DNA of 64,000 nucleotides from Halobacillus locisalis (GCF_013694105.1 NZ_JACEFG010000001.1:1240001-1304000), one strand, 5' to 3'; numbered from the stretch's first letter, positions 24,603-32,946 are shown. Made by a program: numbers and translations. Notes: a model not told the origin generated them from the sequence alone.

Positions 24603-25901
24603 TCAGCGCTCATAGACGACTGGCTCTTTTTCTGGGTCAGTCTTTTCGTGTGCTTGCTTTACTCCTTCATCAATATCTACAAAATATAGAAGGATGATTC
24701 CAGCAATGAAAAAGAAGACGAGAGATAAAATCCCAAGTCGACTAGAACCCGTTAACTGCCCGACAAGTGCAAATGCAAAGGGGCCAAATATGGCCGAAAA
24801 CTTAGCTGAGATGCCGTAAAAACCAAAGAATTCTGCATGACGGTCTCCTGGAACCATCCGACCGAATATAGACCGACTCAACGCCTGAGCTCCACCCTGA
24901 ACAAAGCCGACACAAATAGCAAGAATATAAAAGTGTAGAGCAGTAGTCATAAAGTATCCAAATACTACTATGGCAAAATAGATGCACAAAGCAAGCATAA
25001 GCGCACGCTTTGCCGTGATTTTCTTAGCTAGCCAACCGAAAAGAAAAGCGAATGGGATACCAACAAACTGAGTGATTAATAAAGCGATGATCAGTGAGTT
25101 ACTGTCAATTCCAATATCACGCCCATAAATGGTTGCCATTTTAATAATGGTAGAAATACCGTCGTTGTATAGCCAGAAAGCAAATAAAAATATCAGGAGT
25201 TGTTTATACAATCGCAATTCCTTCACTGTATGAATAACACGTGAGAAGCCGATCCCGAAGTACGACTTTGTTCTTTTAGGTTTCATTTTCTTTTCCTCTG
25301 CTACATTTTTCAAAAGAGGAATCGAAAAGACTAACCACCATACTCCGACTGAAATAAACGCCAATTGTGTCCCAGCCATACTACTCTGAAGTCCAAACCA
25401 TTCATATTTGAGAATCATCAGTAAGTTGATCGCAAGTAAAACACCACCCCCGATATACCCGAAAGCGAACCCTTTCGCTGATACCTGATCAATCGTATCT
25501 TTATCCGCGACTTCTGGTAAAAATGCATCGTAGAACACATTACTTGCAGAGAACCCTATAGTCCCTATAATTAATAGGAGGGAAGCAAACAAATAATCCC
25601 CTTCCCCTACAAAAGCCAACAACACACTGGCGATCATACCCATAAAGGCAAAAAACATTAAAAACTTTTTTTTCGCCGCTGAATAATCACTGATGGCCCC
25701 TAGAATCGGCGCGAGTAGCGCAACGATTAAGACAGCGATGGATTGGGAATATCCCCAATAACTGGTCGCTAAACTCTGGTCTACTCCTTTGGCGGCTACG
25801 TCATAATAAAACACAGGTAAGACAGCAGCCATAATCGTAGTGGCAAAAGCGGAGTTGCCGAAATCATAGAGAATCCAACTCCATACGGATCTCTTTTCCA
25901 A
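24603..25901 (-). CDS. MFS transporter of the UMF1/Atg22-like family
   Basis: A 432-residue transporter with 12 predicted helices. The opening EKRSVWSWILYDFGNSAFATTIMAAVLPVFY is diagnostic for the UMF1 group (vacuole effluxer Atg22-like, as B. subtilis YxiO). The loop motif GAISDYSAAKKK is near residues 75-86. Substrate is unknown; amino acid efflux is the role of the fungal relatives. The start is read as TTG 25901 with GGGGGGAT just upstream; codons further upstream to 26000 overlap the neighbouring promoter region and add a sequence foreign to the family. It is divergent from the SDR gene. Confidence 0.85.
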   Translation of the reverse strand: MEKRSVWSWILYDFGNSAFATTIMAAVLPVFYYDVAAKGVDQSLATSYWGYSQSIAVLIVALLAPILGAISDYSAAKKKFLMFFAFMGMIASVLLAFVGEGDYLFASLLLIIGTIGFSASNVFYDAFLPEVADKDTIDQVSAKGFAFGYIGGGVLLAINLLMILKYEWFGLQSSMAGTQLAFISVGVWWLVFSIPLLKNVAEEKKMKPKRTKSYFGIGFSRVIHTVKELRLYKQLLIFLFAFWLYNDGISTIIKMATIYGRDIGIDSNSLIIALLITQFVGIPFAFLFGWLAKKITAKRALMLALCIYFAIVVFGYFMTTALHFYILAICVGFVQGGAQALSRSIFGRMVPGDRHAEFFGFYGISAKFSAIFGPFAFALVGQLTGSSRLGILSLVFFFIAGIILLYFVDIDEGVKQAHEKTDPEKEPVVYER

Positions 25902-25998
25902 ATGTATCCCCCCACAATCTTTTGTTTTAAGCATAGCAAATGTTACGAAAATTTTGACCGATCTGTAAGAGATTTTACAAAAATATAGAGGTGATGAC

Positions 25999-26616
25999 AT
26001 GAAAATCGCAATATTTGGGGCAACAGGAAGAGTTGGTCAGCGTGTAATGGACTACGCATTAGAGAATCAATTCGAGGTTCGAGCATTAGTAAGAAGCCAT
26101 CATCATATGAAAGAAACTCCAAATGTTGAATGGATCTACGGTGATGCAAAGAATGCGGAGGACGTTAATACAACCATTGAAGGCTGTGACCTTGTATTTA
26201 GTGGACTAAGCACAGATAAAAGCGACACGTTATCTCAATCAATTCCGAATATTATAGATGCAATGGTCTCAGAGGACATCCAGCGAATTGTTACGATAGG
26301 TACAGCGGGCATTTTGAATAGCCGAGGCGAACCAAATAAGTTCCGCTTCCAAACTAGTGAGTCAAAAAAAAAGCTGACTTTTGCAGCCGAAGAACATGCA
26401 AAAGTGTATCAGGCGTTATCAGCAAGCCACTTAGAGTGGACTATTGTTTGCCCAACTTATCTGCCTGATGGCGATATAGAAGGCTCCATACGGTGTGAGA
26501 AGAATTTCTTACCTGAAGATGGTAAAAAAATTACCGTTGGTGATACCGCGAAGTTCGCTTACCAAGAACTATTTGATAAGAACTACGTCGGTTCACGCGT
26601 CGGAGTCTGCTACTAA
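25999..26616 (+). CDS. NAD(P)-binding SDR-like oxidoreductase
   Basis: A 205-residue atypical short-chain dehydrogenase. The N-terminal dinucleotide motif GATGRVGQRV (residues 7-16) and ALVRS, followed by YGDAKNAEDV, are typical of NmrA/YwnB-like proteins. There is no YxxxK active site in the usual place, so it may sense or bind NAD(P)H rather than catalyse. The start ATG has AGAGGTGATG upstream. It is a single gene between divergent UMF1 and a convergent carboxypeptidase, with a shared terminator. Confidence 0.82.
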   Translation: MKIAIFGATGRVGQRVMDYALENQFEVRALVRSHHHMKETPNVEWIYGDAKNAEDVNTTIEGCDLVFSGLSTDKSDTLSQSIPNIIDAMVSEDIQRIVTIGTAGILNSRGEPNKFRFQTSESKKKLTFAAEEHAKVYQALSASHLEWTIVCPTYLPDGDIEGSIRCEKNFLPEDGKKITVGDTAKFAYQELFDKNYVGSRVGVCY

Positions 26617-26648
26617 CCATATTCTCCTATACCTTTCCGAACCATAAA

Positions 26649-26681
26649 AAATCACCCTTTTTCACGTGAAAAAGGGTGATT
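26649..26681. terminator. Bidirectional terminator
   Basis: AATCACCCTTTTTC-ACGT-GAAAAAGGGTGATT, perfect 14-bp stem between the convergent genes. Confidence 0.92.
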
Positions 26682-26685
26682 ATCA

Positions 26686-27453
26686 TTATGGTGTGAACCC
26701 GAAAAATTCTTCTAATGTTAGACTTTGGTTATGAATTTCAGTCGATTTTTCTTGTCCGACATATCGCAAGTGCCAAGGTTCATAAGTATATCCCGTAATA
26801 TCGTCTTTACCTTGAGGGTATCTGATGACGAAACCATATTCGTGTGCGTGGTTGGCCAACCATTCCCCTTCACTCGTCTCTCGAAAGGATTGATCGAGTT
26901 TAAACGACATTTCAGCAGACGTTACGTCCATGGCTAAGCCCGTCTGATGTTCGCTTGTACCTGGCTTTGCAGAGAATTTATTTGTTTCCTCTTCCCCGTA
27001 CACCTCTACATTTCGTTCATATATTTTTTTTTGACGATCATAGGAACGATAGCCAGATGCCGCAACCAAATCTTCACCGGCTTGAAAAGCCGCCGCAAAT
27101 AACTCCTCCAGAGCTTTAGCGGCTTCCTCTCTCATCTGTTTTTTCGGTAAGAATTCGTCAAAGTAAAACGGCACATCTGGAACGACAAGGTCAGTTGGGT
27201 CATATCCTTCTGGAAGAGTCCTCTCTTTGTTGACTACAACCGTTATACTGTGAGGGTCCGACACCACTGTCAGTCCGTCTTTTCTTATTTCTTCAAGCGG
27301 TGTCTCATCCTTGAACACGACTTGGCCTTTAGATTGAATTTCTTTTTGGCTTACAGGTGTAGCCGTAGATACATGCTTATCATTGTCAGCTGAACTTACA
27401 GAACATCCAGATAAGACCAAAGCAGAAGCGACTACAATTATTTGTTTCTTCAT
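26686..27453 (-). CDS. VanY/LdcB-type D-alanyl-D-alanine carboxypeptidase lipoprotein
   Basis: A 255-residue cell wall enzyme. Residues 1-17 form a lipoprotein signal with lipobox LSGC (Cys17). The catalytic domain (about 120-240) carries the VanY/LAS motifs: ASGYRSYDRQ, SEHQTGLAMDV (the SxHxxGxAxD zinc site) and EPWHLRYVG with the third zinc His. It should trim terminal D-Ala from peptidoglycan stem peptides at the outer membrane face. Both ends are well defined by a signal peptide and a terminator. The gene is alone, so no resistance cluster is implied. Confidence 0.92.
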   Translation of the reverse strand: MKKQIIVVASALVLSGCSVSSADNDKHVSTATPVSQKEIQSKGQVVFKDETPLEEIRKDGLTVVSDPHSITVVVNKERTLPEGYDPTDLVVPDVPFYFDEFLPKKQMREEAAKALEELFAAAFQAGEDLVAASGYRSYDRQKKIYERNVEVYGEEETNKFSAKPGTSEHQTGLAMDVTSAEMSFKLDQSFRETSEGEWLANHAHEYGFVIRYPQGKDDITGYTYEPWHLRYVGQEKSTEIHNQSLTLEEFFGFTP

Positions 27454-27604
27454 AAATGATTACCTTCCTACAAAAGATGTCTTTCCTACTATAACATTTG
27501 AAGGAAGATGTTGTATATAAATCCTCCCTCTATGTTCCATACTCGCTCTCTATCATGACCGGCACTCAGAATCCACTACATATTTTGATTTCCTAACAAA
27601 AAAG

Positions 27605-27630
27605 AAAAGCCGCGTTCTGCGGCTTTTCCT
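27605..27630 (-). terminator. Intrinsic terminator after the IDEAL-domain gene
   Basis: AAAAGCCGC / GCGGCTTTT stem with a short loop, T/A-rich beyond. Confidence 0.85.
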
Positions 27631-27635
27631 CTCGA

Positions 27636-27878
27636 CTATTCCCAAGTGTATGGTTGATACTTCACACTCAAGCGTTCAAATTCCTGGCGATCTTCTTGGT
27701 CGATCGCTAGATTAATTTGTTTATCTAATTGGTCTTTATTAAATTCAAAGGTTAACCGATCTAAAAGCAGACGTGAAGCTAACTGGATACCAAAGGACAA
27801 TTCTCTCTTTGCTGTTACTTTTTTTCCTTTGTGTTCGGGGTCGCGACGAAGAACATAAACAACTTTTTGCTTTCTCAT
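27636..27878 (-). CDS. IDEAL-domain protein
   Basis: An 80-residue protein whose second half, LLLDRLTFEFNKDQLDKQINLAIDQEDRQEFERLSVKYQ (about residues 37-75), is the IDEAL domain, a 35-40 residue motif found in several Bacillaceae proteins, including YpiB. It probably mediates protein contacts; no enzyme motif is present. The basic N-terminal part (MRKQKVVYVLRRDPEHKGKKVTAKREL) is unassigned. GAAGGGGGT lies upstream of ATG. Confidence 0.82.
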   Translation of the reverse strand: MRKQKVVYVLRRDPEHKGKKVTAKRELSFGIQLASRLLLDRLTFEFNKDQLDKQINLAIDQEDRQEFERLSVKYQPYTWE

Positions 27879-28131
27879 GAGAATACCCCCTTCATGCTTT
27901 TTTTTATTATGCCGTATTTCAAACCTTTTCGCAATAAGTTATCTGAATATTTAGTTATATGATTCCCTTTTTCAATATATGTAAACCTCTTAAACCCTAT
28001 TCATGATAGGCAATAAACACACCCTATTAAAATGTTTCTATTTTTTGAATTTTTTAAATTCATGTAGTTTTAGCTTCTTTTTGTTCATAAATAATGGGTG
28101 AACCATTTGATTGAATGTTGTTACAAATAAA

Positions 28132-28163
28132 AAACAGGTACTTCTAAGTAGAAGCACCTGTTT
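28132..28163 (-). terminator. Intrinsic terminator after wrbA
   Basis: AAACAGGTGCTTCT / AGAAGTACCTGTTT (one mismatch), followed by TTTTTATTTG on the minus strand. Confidence 0.92.
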
Positions 28164-28172
28164 CAGAAAGTA

Positions 28173-28778
28173 TTAGTTAATGAATTTGTTCGCAATATCT
28201 AACGTACGGTTCACTTGGTGACGCACAGCACTTTCTACTTCTTCCTTCATATTCCCTTCACCGTCAACACTCACGCTTGTTCCATAAGGGTTTCCTCCGG
28301 TAGCAAATACAGCATCATCTGTGTAACCAGGCGCTGCAATAATTGCACCCCAGTGAAACATCGTTGTATATAAATTAAGTAACGTGGATTCTTGACCTCC
28401 ATGAACGTTTTGAGCTGACGTCATGGCACTAACAACCTTATTCACAAGTTTACCTTGGAACCAAAGTCCACCTGCCTGATCCATGAATTGCTTCACTTGA
28501 CCAGGAACATTACCAAAACGAGTTGGTACACTGAAAATAACAGCGTCAGCCCAGTCTAAATCATTGATTGTAGCTTCTGGGACAACGTCTTTGGTTGCTA
28601 AGTAATGGTCTTTCCAGCCTGGATTTTGTTCGATAGCTTCCATAGGGGCAAGTTCCGGAATACGTACGAGCTTAACCTCAGCCCCTTGTTGTTTCGCTTG
28701 ATCTTCCGCCCATTGAGCTAGTTTGTAGTTCGTACCTGTTGAACTGTAATAAACAACTGCTAATTTTACACTTGCCAT
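28173..28778 (-). CDS. wrbA: NAD(P)H:quinone oxidoreductase, WrbA type
   Basis: A 201-residue flavodoxin-fold enzyme that reduces quinones by two electrons. The FMN phosphate loop YYSSTGTNYKLA is at residues 9-20, FSVPTRFGNVPGQVKQFMDQAGGLW (about 79-103) binds the isoalloxazine, and SAQNVHGGQESTLL and HWGAIIAAPGY follow, as in WrbA. I start at ATG 28778, which has GGAGAG nearby; the frame open to 28838 lacks support. It is flanked by non-coding AT-rich DNA on both sides. Confidence 0.93.
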   Translation of the reverse strand: MASVKLAVVYYSSTGTNYKLAQWAEDQAKQQGAEVKLVRIPELAPMEAIEQNPGWKDHYLATKDVVPEATINDLDWADAVIFSVPTRFGNVPGQVKQFMDQAGGLWFQGKLVNKVVSAMTSAQNVHGGQESTLLNLYTTMFHWGAIIAAPGYTDDAVFATGGNPYGTSVSVDGEGNMKEEVESAVRHQVNRTLDIANKFIN

Positions 28779-28993
28779 AAGAATCTCTCCTTCATATCCA
28801 TATTCTCCATTTCCGTAGTTTCTACAGAAATGATTCACTCATTCATAAACAGTATATACCCGTGAAACAAAAACTTCAAACTAAAGACTCTTAAATTCGA
28901 GATATTTTACAATCATTTTACTTTTTCCTCTTTCCCTCTTTTATCCACAACAAACCGGATTCAAATATTTTTTGTTCAAGCTATAGAAGTAGG

Positions 28994-29011
28994 GTTTTAC
29001 TTAGGGCAAAC
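28994..29011. promoter_or_regulatory. Possible MntR-like site upstream of the CDF gene
   Basis: GTTTTACTTAGGGCAAAC is an imperfect dyad of the TTTGC...GCAAA kind bound by MntR, which activates manganese exporters in B. subtilis. It lies 116 bp before the gene. Weak evidence. Confidence 0.25.
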
Positions 29012-29126
29012 ATTGTAGCCACTGCCAAGCTATCTGCATAAGGAAAGCTTTTTTTCTCTAGACTTAACAGATTATGCTTTGGTAAGCTATTACATGCTTT
29101 GAAACGATAAAGTCGGAGGTACGAAA

Positions 29127-30002
29127 ATGAGTGAATATCATAACCTCAAACAAGGAGAAAAAGGCGCATGGGTAAGCATCATCGCTTATCTAGTGCTAGC
29201 TGCCACAAAACTCACCATCGCCTCAATAGGGAATTCGGAGGCCCTGAGAGCAGATGGTCTTAACAATACGACTGATGTGATTGCCTCAATAGCTGTTTTA
29301 GTTGGATTGAAAATTTCCAGAAAGCCGCCTGATGAAGATCATCATTATGGACATTTCCGCGCTGAAACCATCGCCTCTTTAATCGCCGCCTTTATTATGA
29401 TGACGGTTGGTATAGAGGTCATCATTGGAACGATCCAGGATATTATTCAACAACGAACGGGAGAACCTGCCTTGATCACAGCCTGGACTGCGCTCGGAGC
29501 TTCTTTAGTAATGTATGGCGTGTATCGTTATAATTTGAACCTATCGAAGAAAGTGAACAGCCAAGCCCTTTATGCGGCAGCACAGGACAACCGTTCAGAT
29601 GCTCTCGTCAGTATAGGGGCCGCAATCGGTATTTTCGGCTCTCAATTCGGGGCAGCTTGGTTAGATCCATTGGCTGGACTGGTTGTAGGTCTGATCATTT
29701 GTAAAACGGCTTGGGAAATCTTCACTACGGCAAGTCATAGTTTGACAGATGGGTTTGATGAAGAAGAAATAGATAGGATTCGTGAAGCGATTGAAGATCA
29801 CCCTGAAGTATGGGCCGTAAAAGATGTCAAAGCAAGGTTACAAGGGAATCAGACGTTGGTTGACGCCACTATTCATGTCGATCCCCATATTACAATCCAG
29901 CAGGGACATACCATTACCGATGAATTAGAAGAAAAGTTAGAAGGAGATCACGGTATTTACTATGTACACATTCATATTGAGCCGTTCGATGAGACAGATT
30001 AA
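29127..30002 (+). CDS. Cation diffusion facilitator, probable manganese exporter (MneP-like)
   Basis: A 291-residue CDF protein with six predicted helices and a C-terminal cytoplasmic domain (about 210-290) of ferredoxin-like fold. The membrane metal site reads NNTTD in helix 2 (ADGLNNTTDV) and DNRSD in helix 5, an Asn-Asp / Asp-Asp quartet. That quartet is known from Mn-specific exporters such as pneumococcal MntE and separates them from His-containing zinc exporters. Manganese export driven by protons is therefore the best guess. GGAGGTAC precedes ATG 29127, and a terminator follows. Confidence 0.85.
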   Translation: MSEYHNLKQGEKGAWVSIIAYLVLAATKLTIASIGNSEALRADGLNNTTDVIASIAVLVGLKISRKPPDEDHHYGHFRAETIASLIAAFIMMTVGIEVIIGTIQDIIQQRTGEPALITAWTALGASLVMYGVYRYNLNLSKKVNSQALYAAAQDNRSDALVSIGAAIGIFGSQFGAAWLDPLAGLVVGLIICKTAWEIFTTASHSLTDGFDEEEIDRIREAIEDHPEVWAVKDVKARLQGNQTLVDATIHVDPHITIQQGHTITDELEEKLEGDHGIYYVHIHIEPFDETD

Positions 30003-30030
30003 AAGGCTTCCCGAAAAGAAGCCTTTTTTT
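30001..30030 (+). terminator. Intrinsic terminator after the CDF gene
   Basis: AAAGGCTTC-loop-GAAGCCTTTTTTT. Confidence 0.93.
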
Positions 30031-30566
30031 CATGCAGTGAAATGATCAAGTAAATGGTTGATGTTCTTCCAGCCAAATGCTGTTTCTTCGTAGGTTCCGT
30101 TTCCAATCGTTACTTGTTCTGCTTCAACCGGATGCGCACCTAATTTCGAATAAAATTGATTAGACGGATTCTTCGTAAGTACCCAAACGAGGAGCGACTC
30201 ATACCCCTCGTCCTTCATCCCCTTCGCAAACGTATGAAGGAGAAGACTCCCGTACCCTTTCCGTTGATATTCATCCAATAAATAAATAGCGTAAATCTCT
30301 CCATCGTAGTCATAGTTTTTTGTTCGCTCTTTTCCTCCCGAAACAAAACCGACCAGTTCTCCTTCGTCATTTTCAACGACGAAAGCAATCTGACCATTTA
30401 CGGGCTTCCTTAACACGGTCTCCCATAGTGCGATACGGTTTTCAACCGTACTATTGCTCACATCTTGCTCATCGATTAAATCTATATATGTAGATTTCCA
30501 ACTACTCACGTGAATATTTGCTATTTGTTCTGCATCTTCAAATTGCGCTTTTCTTACAGAGGGCAT
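30030..30566 (-). CDS. GNAT family N-acetyltransferase
   Basis: A 178-residue GNAT. The acetyl-CoA binding motif A is IYAIYLLDEYQRKGYGSLLLHTFAKGMKDEG (about residues 92-122), and motif B ends with NQFYSKLGAHPV. The N-terminal region VRKAQFEDAEQIANIHVSSWKSTYIDLID is shared with a second GNAT at 34482-35006, of which this is a paralogue. Substrate unknown; many relatives acetylate small amines or protein N-termini. The start ATG has AGGAAG upstream. Confidence 0.85.
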   Translation of the reverse strand: MPSVRKAQFEDAEQIANIHVSSWKSTYIDLIDEQDVSNSTVENRIALWETVLRKPVNGQIAFVVENDEGELVGFVSGGKERTKNYDYDGEIYAIYLLDEYQRKGYGSLLLHTFAKGMKDEGYESLLVWVLTKNPSNQFYSKLGAHPVEAEQVTIGNGTYEETAFGWKNINHLLDHFTA

Positions 30567-30607
30567 GGTTCATCTTCCTTTCTGATTCTTCTGTCATTTA
30601 TATTCTA

Positions 30608-30646
30608 CCAGAAAAAACGACCCTTCTGTAAAAAGGGTCGTTTTCC
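30608..30646. terminator. Bidirectional terminator
   Basis: AAAACGACCCTT / AAGGGTCGTTTT stem, T-rich on both sides. Confidence 0.9.
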
Positions 30647-30657
30647 AAAGGATATTT

Positions 30658-31104
30658 TTACTGACATTGAAAGCTTGCGATTTGATTGGTATCGAAACCA
30701 GAGTAAACCCATCTTCTGCGTCTGCGTTGCCAACGAAATCCAGCAACAGAAGTACGTCCAATAAACGTTGGATAAAACCAGAATGAACGCCCGTTTTCTA
30801 GACGAATCCAAGTATAACGGTACAAGCATCCTCTCAATGATCCTGGATCAACAGCGTACAAACTCGGGCCTTGAGAGCTTTGAGGTGGATTCAGTGGCGG
30901 AGGTGGTAATTGTCCCCCAGGACCACCTCCACCAAAAGGCGGGCCTGGTGGCTGGGTTGGTCCTCCTCCGGGACCACCGCCAAATGGAGGGCCTGGCGGC
31001 TGGTTCGGTCCTAAACCGGGTCCGCCGAAGAAACCGCCTTGCCCTGGTCCGAATCCGCCTCCGAAAAAAAATTGCCCAAAGGGAGGGCCTTGTTGTCGGT
31101 ACAT
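30658..31104 (-). CDS. Gly/Pro-rich protein with collagen-like N-terminus
   Basis: A 148-residue protein of two halves. Residues 1-80 are a low-complexity Gly-Pro-Phe region with repeats such as QPPGPPFGGGPGGGP. The second half is a compact aromatic and Arg-rich domain (GCLYRYTWIRLENGRSFWFYPTFIGRTSVAGFRW... ending SFQCQ) with three Cys-free strands and a terminal Cys. ATG 31104 is chosen over 31113 because the AAAGGA site is too close to the latter. Such proteins occur on the spore surface or cell envelope in Bacillaceae, but I cannot name the family and no signal peptide is present. Confidence 0.75.
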   Translation of the reverse strand: MYRQQGPPFGQFFFGGGFGPGQGGFFGGPGLGPNQPPGPPFGGGPGGGPTQPPGPPFGGGGPGGQLPPPPLNPPQSSQGPSLYAVDPGSLRGCLYRYTWIRLENGRSFWFYPTFIGRTSVAGFRWQRRRRRWVYSGFDTNQIASFQCQ

Positions 31105-31168
31105 ACAGATCATATCCTTTCATCTCGGAAGTATCCCTATACGATATGCACCTTCTAGGCTCTTGTGA

Positions 31169-31462
31169 TTATAATGTCAAAAGAAATACAGTAGCGATGG
31201 ATCCGATGACAACACCAATAATGTGAACATTCAGCCAAGATAGCAAGATACCGACCATTCCAGCAATGATTCCAATTTGAGGCGTATCCGGTTTGACCGA
31301 TAAAATCCCAGGAAAAATAAGTGCTCCAAGCGCTGCATACGGAATAGCATTCAGCCAGCGATCCACCCAGTCAGGAAAAGAAACAACATCAACAATGAAG
31401 GCAGGCAATAAACGAGGAATAGCCGTAACAACAGCCATTCCGATAATCATCCAAATTATCAT
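31169..31462 (-). CDS. azlD: AzlD-type small subunit of branched-chain amino acid exporter
   Basis: A 97-residue membrane protein with three or four helices and the family start MIIWMIIGMAVVTAIPRLLPAFI plus NAIPYAALGALIFPGIL. AzlD works with AzlC to export branched-chain amino acids or analogues (such as azaleucine). Its ATG overlaps the azlC stop as ATGA, so both are translated together. Family naming is by sequence pattern and pairing. Confidence 0.9.
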   Translation of the reverse strand: MIIWMIIGMAVVTAIPRLLPAFIVDVVSFPDWVDRWLNAIPYAALGALIFPGILSVKPDTPQIGIIAGMVGILLSWLNVHIIGVVIGSIATVFLLTL

Positions 31463-32196
31463 TCTTCTCCCCCCTCATCTTGAAGCAACCAAATTCCACT
31501 AGCTCCCCCTATGATAGTGCCTAGTACAATCGCCCAACCTTGGTTCATTCCAATCATTTGACAAAGAAAGTTCACAACCATCGCTAACACGGCAATAAAC
31601 ACAATTTTCAAGTTGGCTTTGATTGAAGGAATTAATAACCCAATGAACATCGCATACAAAGCTATCCCCATACTTTGACTAAGTCTTGTCGGCATGACAT
31701 CTCCGAGTACACCACCAAGAAAAGATCCACCTACCCAAGAAGCGTAAGCCGTCAGTATGAGTGAAGCGTAAAACCAAGAGCCATAACTTTCTTTCGCTTC
31801 TTTCCTATACAACGCTGAAACTGTGAATGTTTCATCCGTCAACCCAAGAGTTAGAGGAATCTTTGCTTTTAGAGCAATCGTCTTTAACCGGTTCACAAAC
31901 GACAGGCTCATGACAAAGTGACGAAAATTAAGGACAAAAGTAGCAATGATAATCTCAATGATCCCCGTACCTGTAGCTACCATCCCGATAGCCAGGAATT
32001 GTGCCGCCCCGGCGAAAACGAGGACACTCATTAATGTGATCTCGAGATTGGATAACCCAGTTTGGCTAGCTAGCACGCCATATGTAAGAGCGATCGGTAA
32101 GTACCCTAGCATGATCGGCAAACCCGCCAGCATGCCTCTTCGCACCATGCCAAGGCGTCCTTTGCTTCTGTATGATTGTAACGCCTCTGTTTGCAT
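31459..32196 (-). CDS. azlC: AzlC-type branched-chain amino acid exporter
   Basis: A 245-residue membrane protein with the AzlC hallmark GMLAGLPIMLGYLPIALTYGVLA near the N-terminus, FAGAAQFLAIGM around residues 68-80, NFRHFVMSLS and LTDETFTVSA. It forms the large subunit with AzlD. I start at ATG 32196 (MQTEALQSYRSKG), preceded by GGTGGGAAGAGG; an upstream frame to 32238 gives a poor N-terminus. Repeat element 32265-32617 begins about 70 bp upstream and might carry or separate its promoter. Confidence 0.92.
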   Translation of the reverse strand: MQTEALQSYRSKGRLGMVRRGMLAGLPIMLGYLPIALTYGVLASQTGLSNLEITLMSVLVFAGAAQFLAIGMVATGTGIIEIIIATFVLNFRHFVMSLSFVNRLKTIALKAKIPLTLGLTDETFTVSALYRKEAKESYGSWFYASLILTAYASWVGGSFLGGVLGDVMPTRLSQSMGIALYAMFIGLLIPSIKANLKIVFIAVLAMVVNFLCQMIGMNQGWAIVLGTIIGGASGIWLLQDEGGEE

Positions 32197-32264
32197 CCTC
32201 TTCCCACCAATCTTTAAAATTGACACTATTATACACAATCTATCCTAATGATTGGAAGCTTTTT

Positions 32265-32617
32265 ATATCCCTTTTGAAGACTCGAATGTGAGACTTCGGG
32301 TCCTTCTTGAAAATTATGTGTAGGGTGTGGTCTTACTGATAAAGAGGAGTGAGTTGCGAGAGGAAGCTTGGCATCTGTCTGAATAGGCTGAGTAAATGTC
32401 CGATAAAGTCTATCACTTGTCCGAATTAAAAGGAAATGTCCGATATAGAAGGGCGCTTGTCTTAATTGTGCAAATGGATGTCTGATATCGTGCATCTGTT
32501 GTCCGAATCCCTTGAGTAAAAGTCCGAATTGAGGTCTTCCCCTCTCTCCACCCCCCTAATATTCGCGAACGGAACATCTCGAAATCAAGTCTTACATAAT
32601 TCTGCCTGAATCCTAAA
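32265..32617 (+). mobile_element. Composite repeat element F carrying a 21-bp-period array
   Basis: Its ends are diverged versions of those of the element at 53070-53728: left CCCTTTTGAAGACTCG, right ACATCTCGAAATCAAG followed by TGCCTGAATC. It has no hairpin modules, only the GTCCGA array (about 32368-32530). No gene. Confidence 0.65.
32368..32530 (+). repeat. GTCCGA array with 21-bp period
   Basis: Eight units starting GTCTGAAT, GTCCGATA, GTCCGAAT, GTCCGATA, GTCTTAAT, GTCTGATA, GTCCGAAT, GTCCGAAT. Unit lengths are 21, 21, 19, 21, 21, 21, 21. Two unit types (GAAT and GATA) mostly alternate. Confidence 0.85.
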
Positions 32618-32640
32618 TAAGCTTAGACTTCAAAAAAGGT

Positions 32641-32669
32641 TTGACAGATGAAGAACCGTCTTTTATTAT
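32641..32669 (+). promoter_or_regulatory. Sigma-A promoter of the T-box transcript
   Basis: TTGACA, exactly 17 bp, TATTAT. Transcription should start near 32676. Confidence 0.85.
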
Positions 32670-32689
32670 AAAAATATACTTCAACACTT

Positions 32690-32918
32690 AAAAGCGTTTA
32701 AGTAGAACAGAATATATGTATCATGAATTCCGAAGTAGATCGTAAGTAGACAGCAAACAGAAACTGAGTGGTCGATGAGAACTCAGGTTACTTACGGTTG
32801 AATTACAGAATTCGCATTTAGATGATACACCAACAGAGAGGGTAAGAATTCTTTACCAACCAGGGTGGTACCGCGGAGCATAAAGCTTCGTCCCTATGCT
32901 TAGGGGCGAGGTTTTTTA
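32690..32918 (+). ncRNA. T-box riboswitch leader, tyrosine specifier proposed
   Basis: Stem I is closed by GTATCAT (32718-32724) and ATGATAC (32822-32828), with GAATTC / GAATTC and CGTAAGTA / TACTTACG helices inside, an AGTAGA loop-E element, and the apical CTGAGT / ACTCAG hairpin. In the specifier loop the sequence is TTGAATTACAG, so the codon is TAC (32804-32806, Tyr) followed by the usual A; TTA (Leu) one base earlier is less likely. The diagnostic T-box AGGGTGGTACCGCG is at 32862-32875, with the UGGN bulge that pairs with uncharged tRNA. A terminator CGTCCCTA-TGCT-TAGGGGCG plus T6 (32889-32916) competes with the antiterminator. Confidence 0.95.
32889..32918 (+). terminator. Terminator arm of the T-box
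   Basis: CGTCCCTA / TAGGGGCG stem followed by GTTTTTTATT. Confidence 0.92.
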
Positions 32919-32946
32919 TTATGTTTTTAACGAGGAGGAACCAATA

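Noticed and set aside
28840-29126. Manganese riboswitch (yybP-ykoY type) before the CDF gene
   Set aside because: I could not find the paired conserved loops in the leader; the dyad at 28994 is a better explanation for metal control.
30768-31226. 152-codon plus-strand frame antisense to the Gly/Pro-rich gene
   Set aside because: A shadow caused by the GC-rich, stop-poor repeats of the gene on the other strand.
32368-32530. CRISPR array
   Set aside because: The units are only 21 bp start to start with degenerate repeats and no separate spacers; no cas genes are present.
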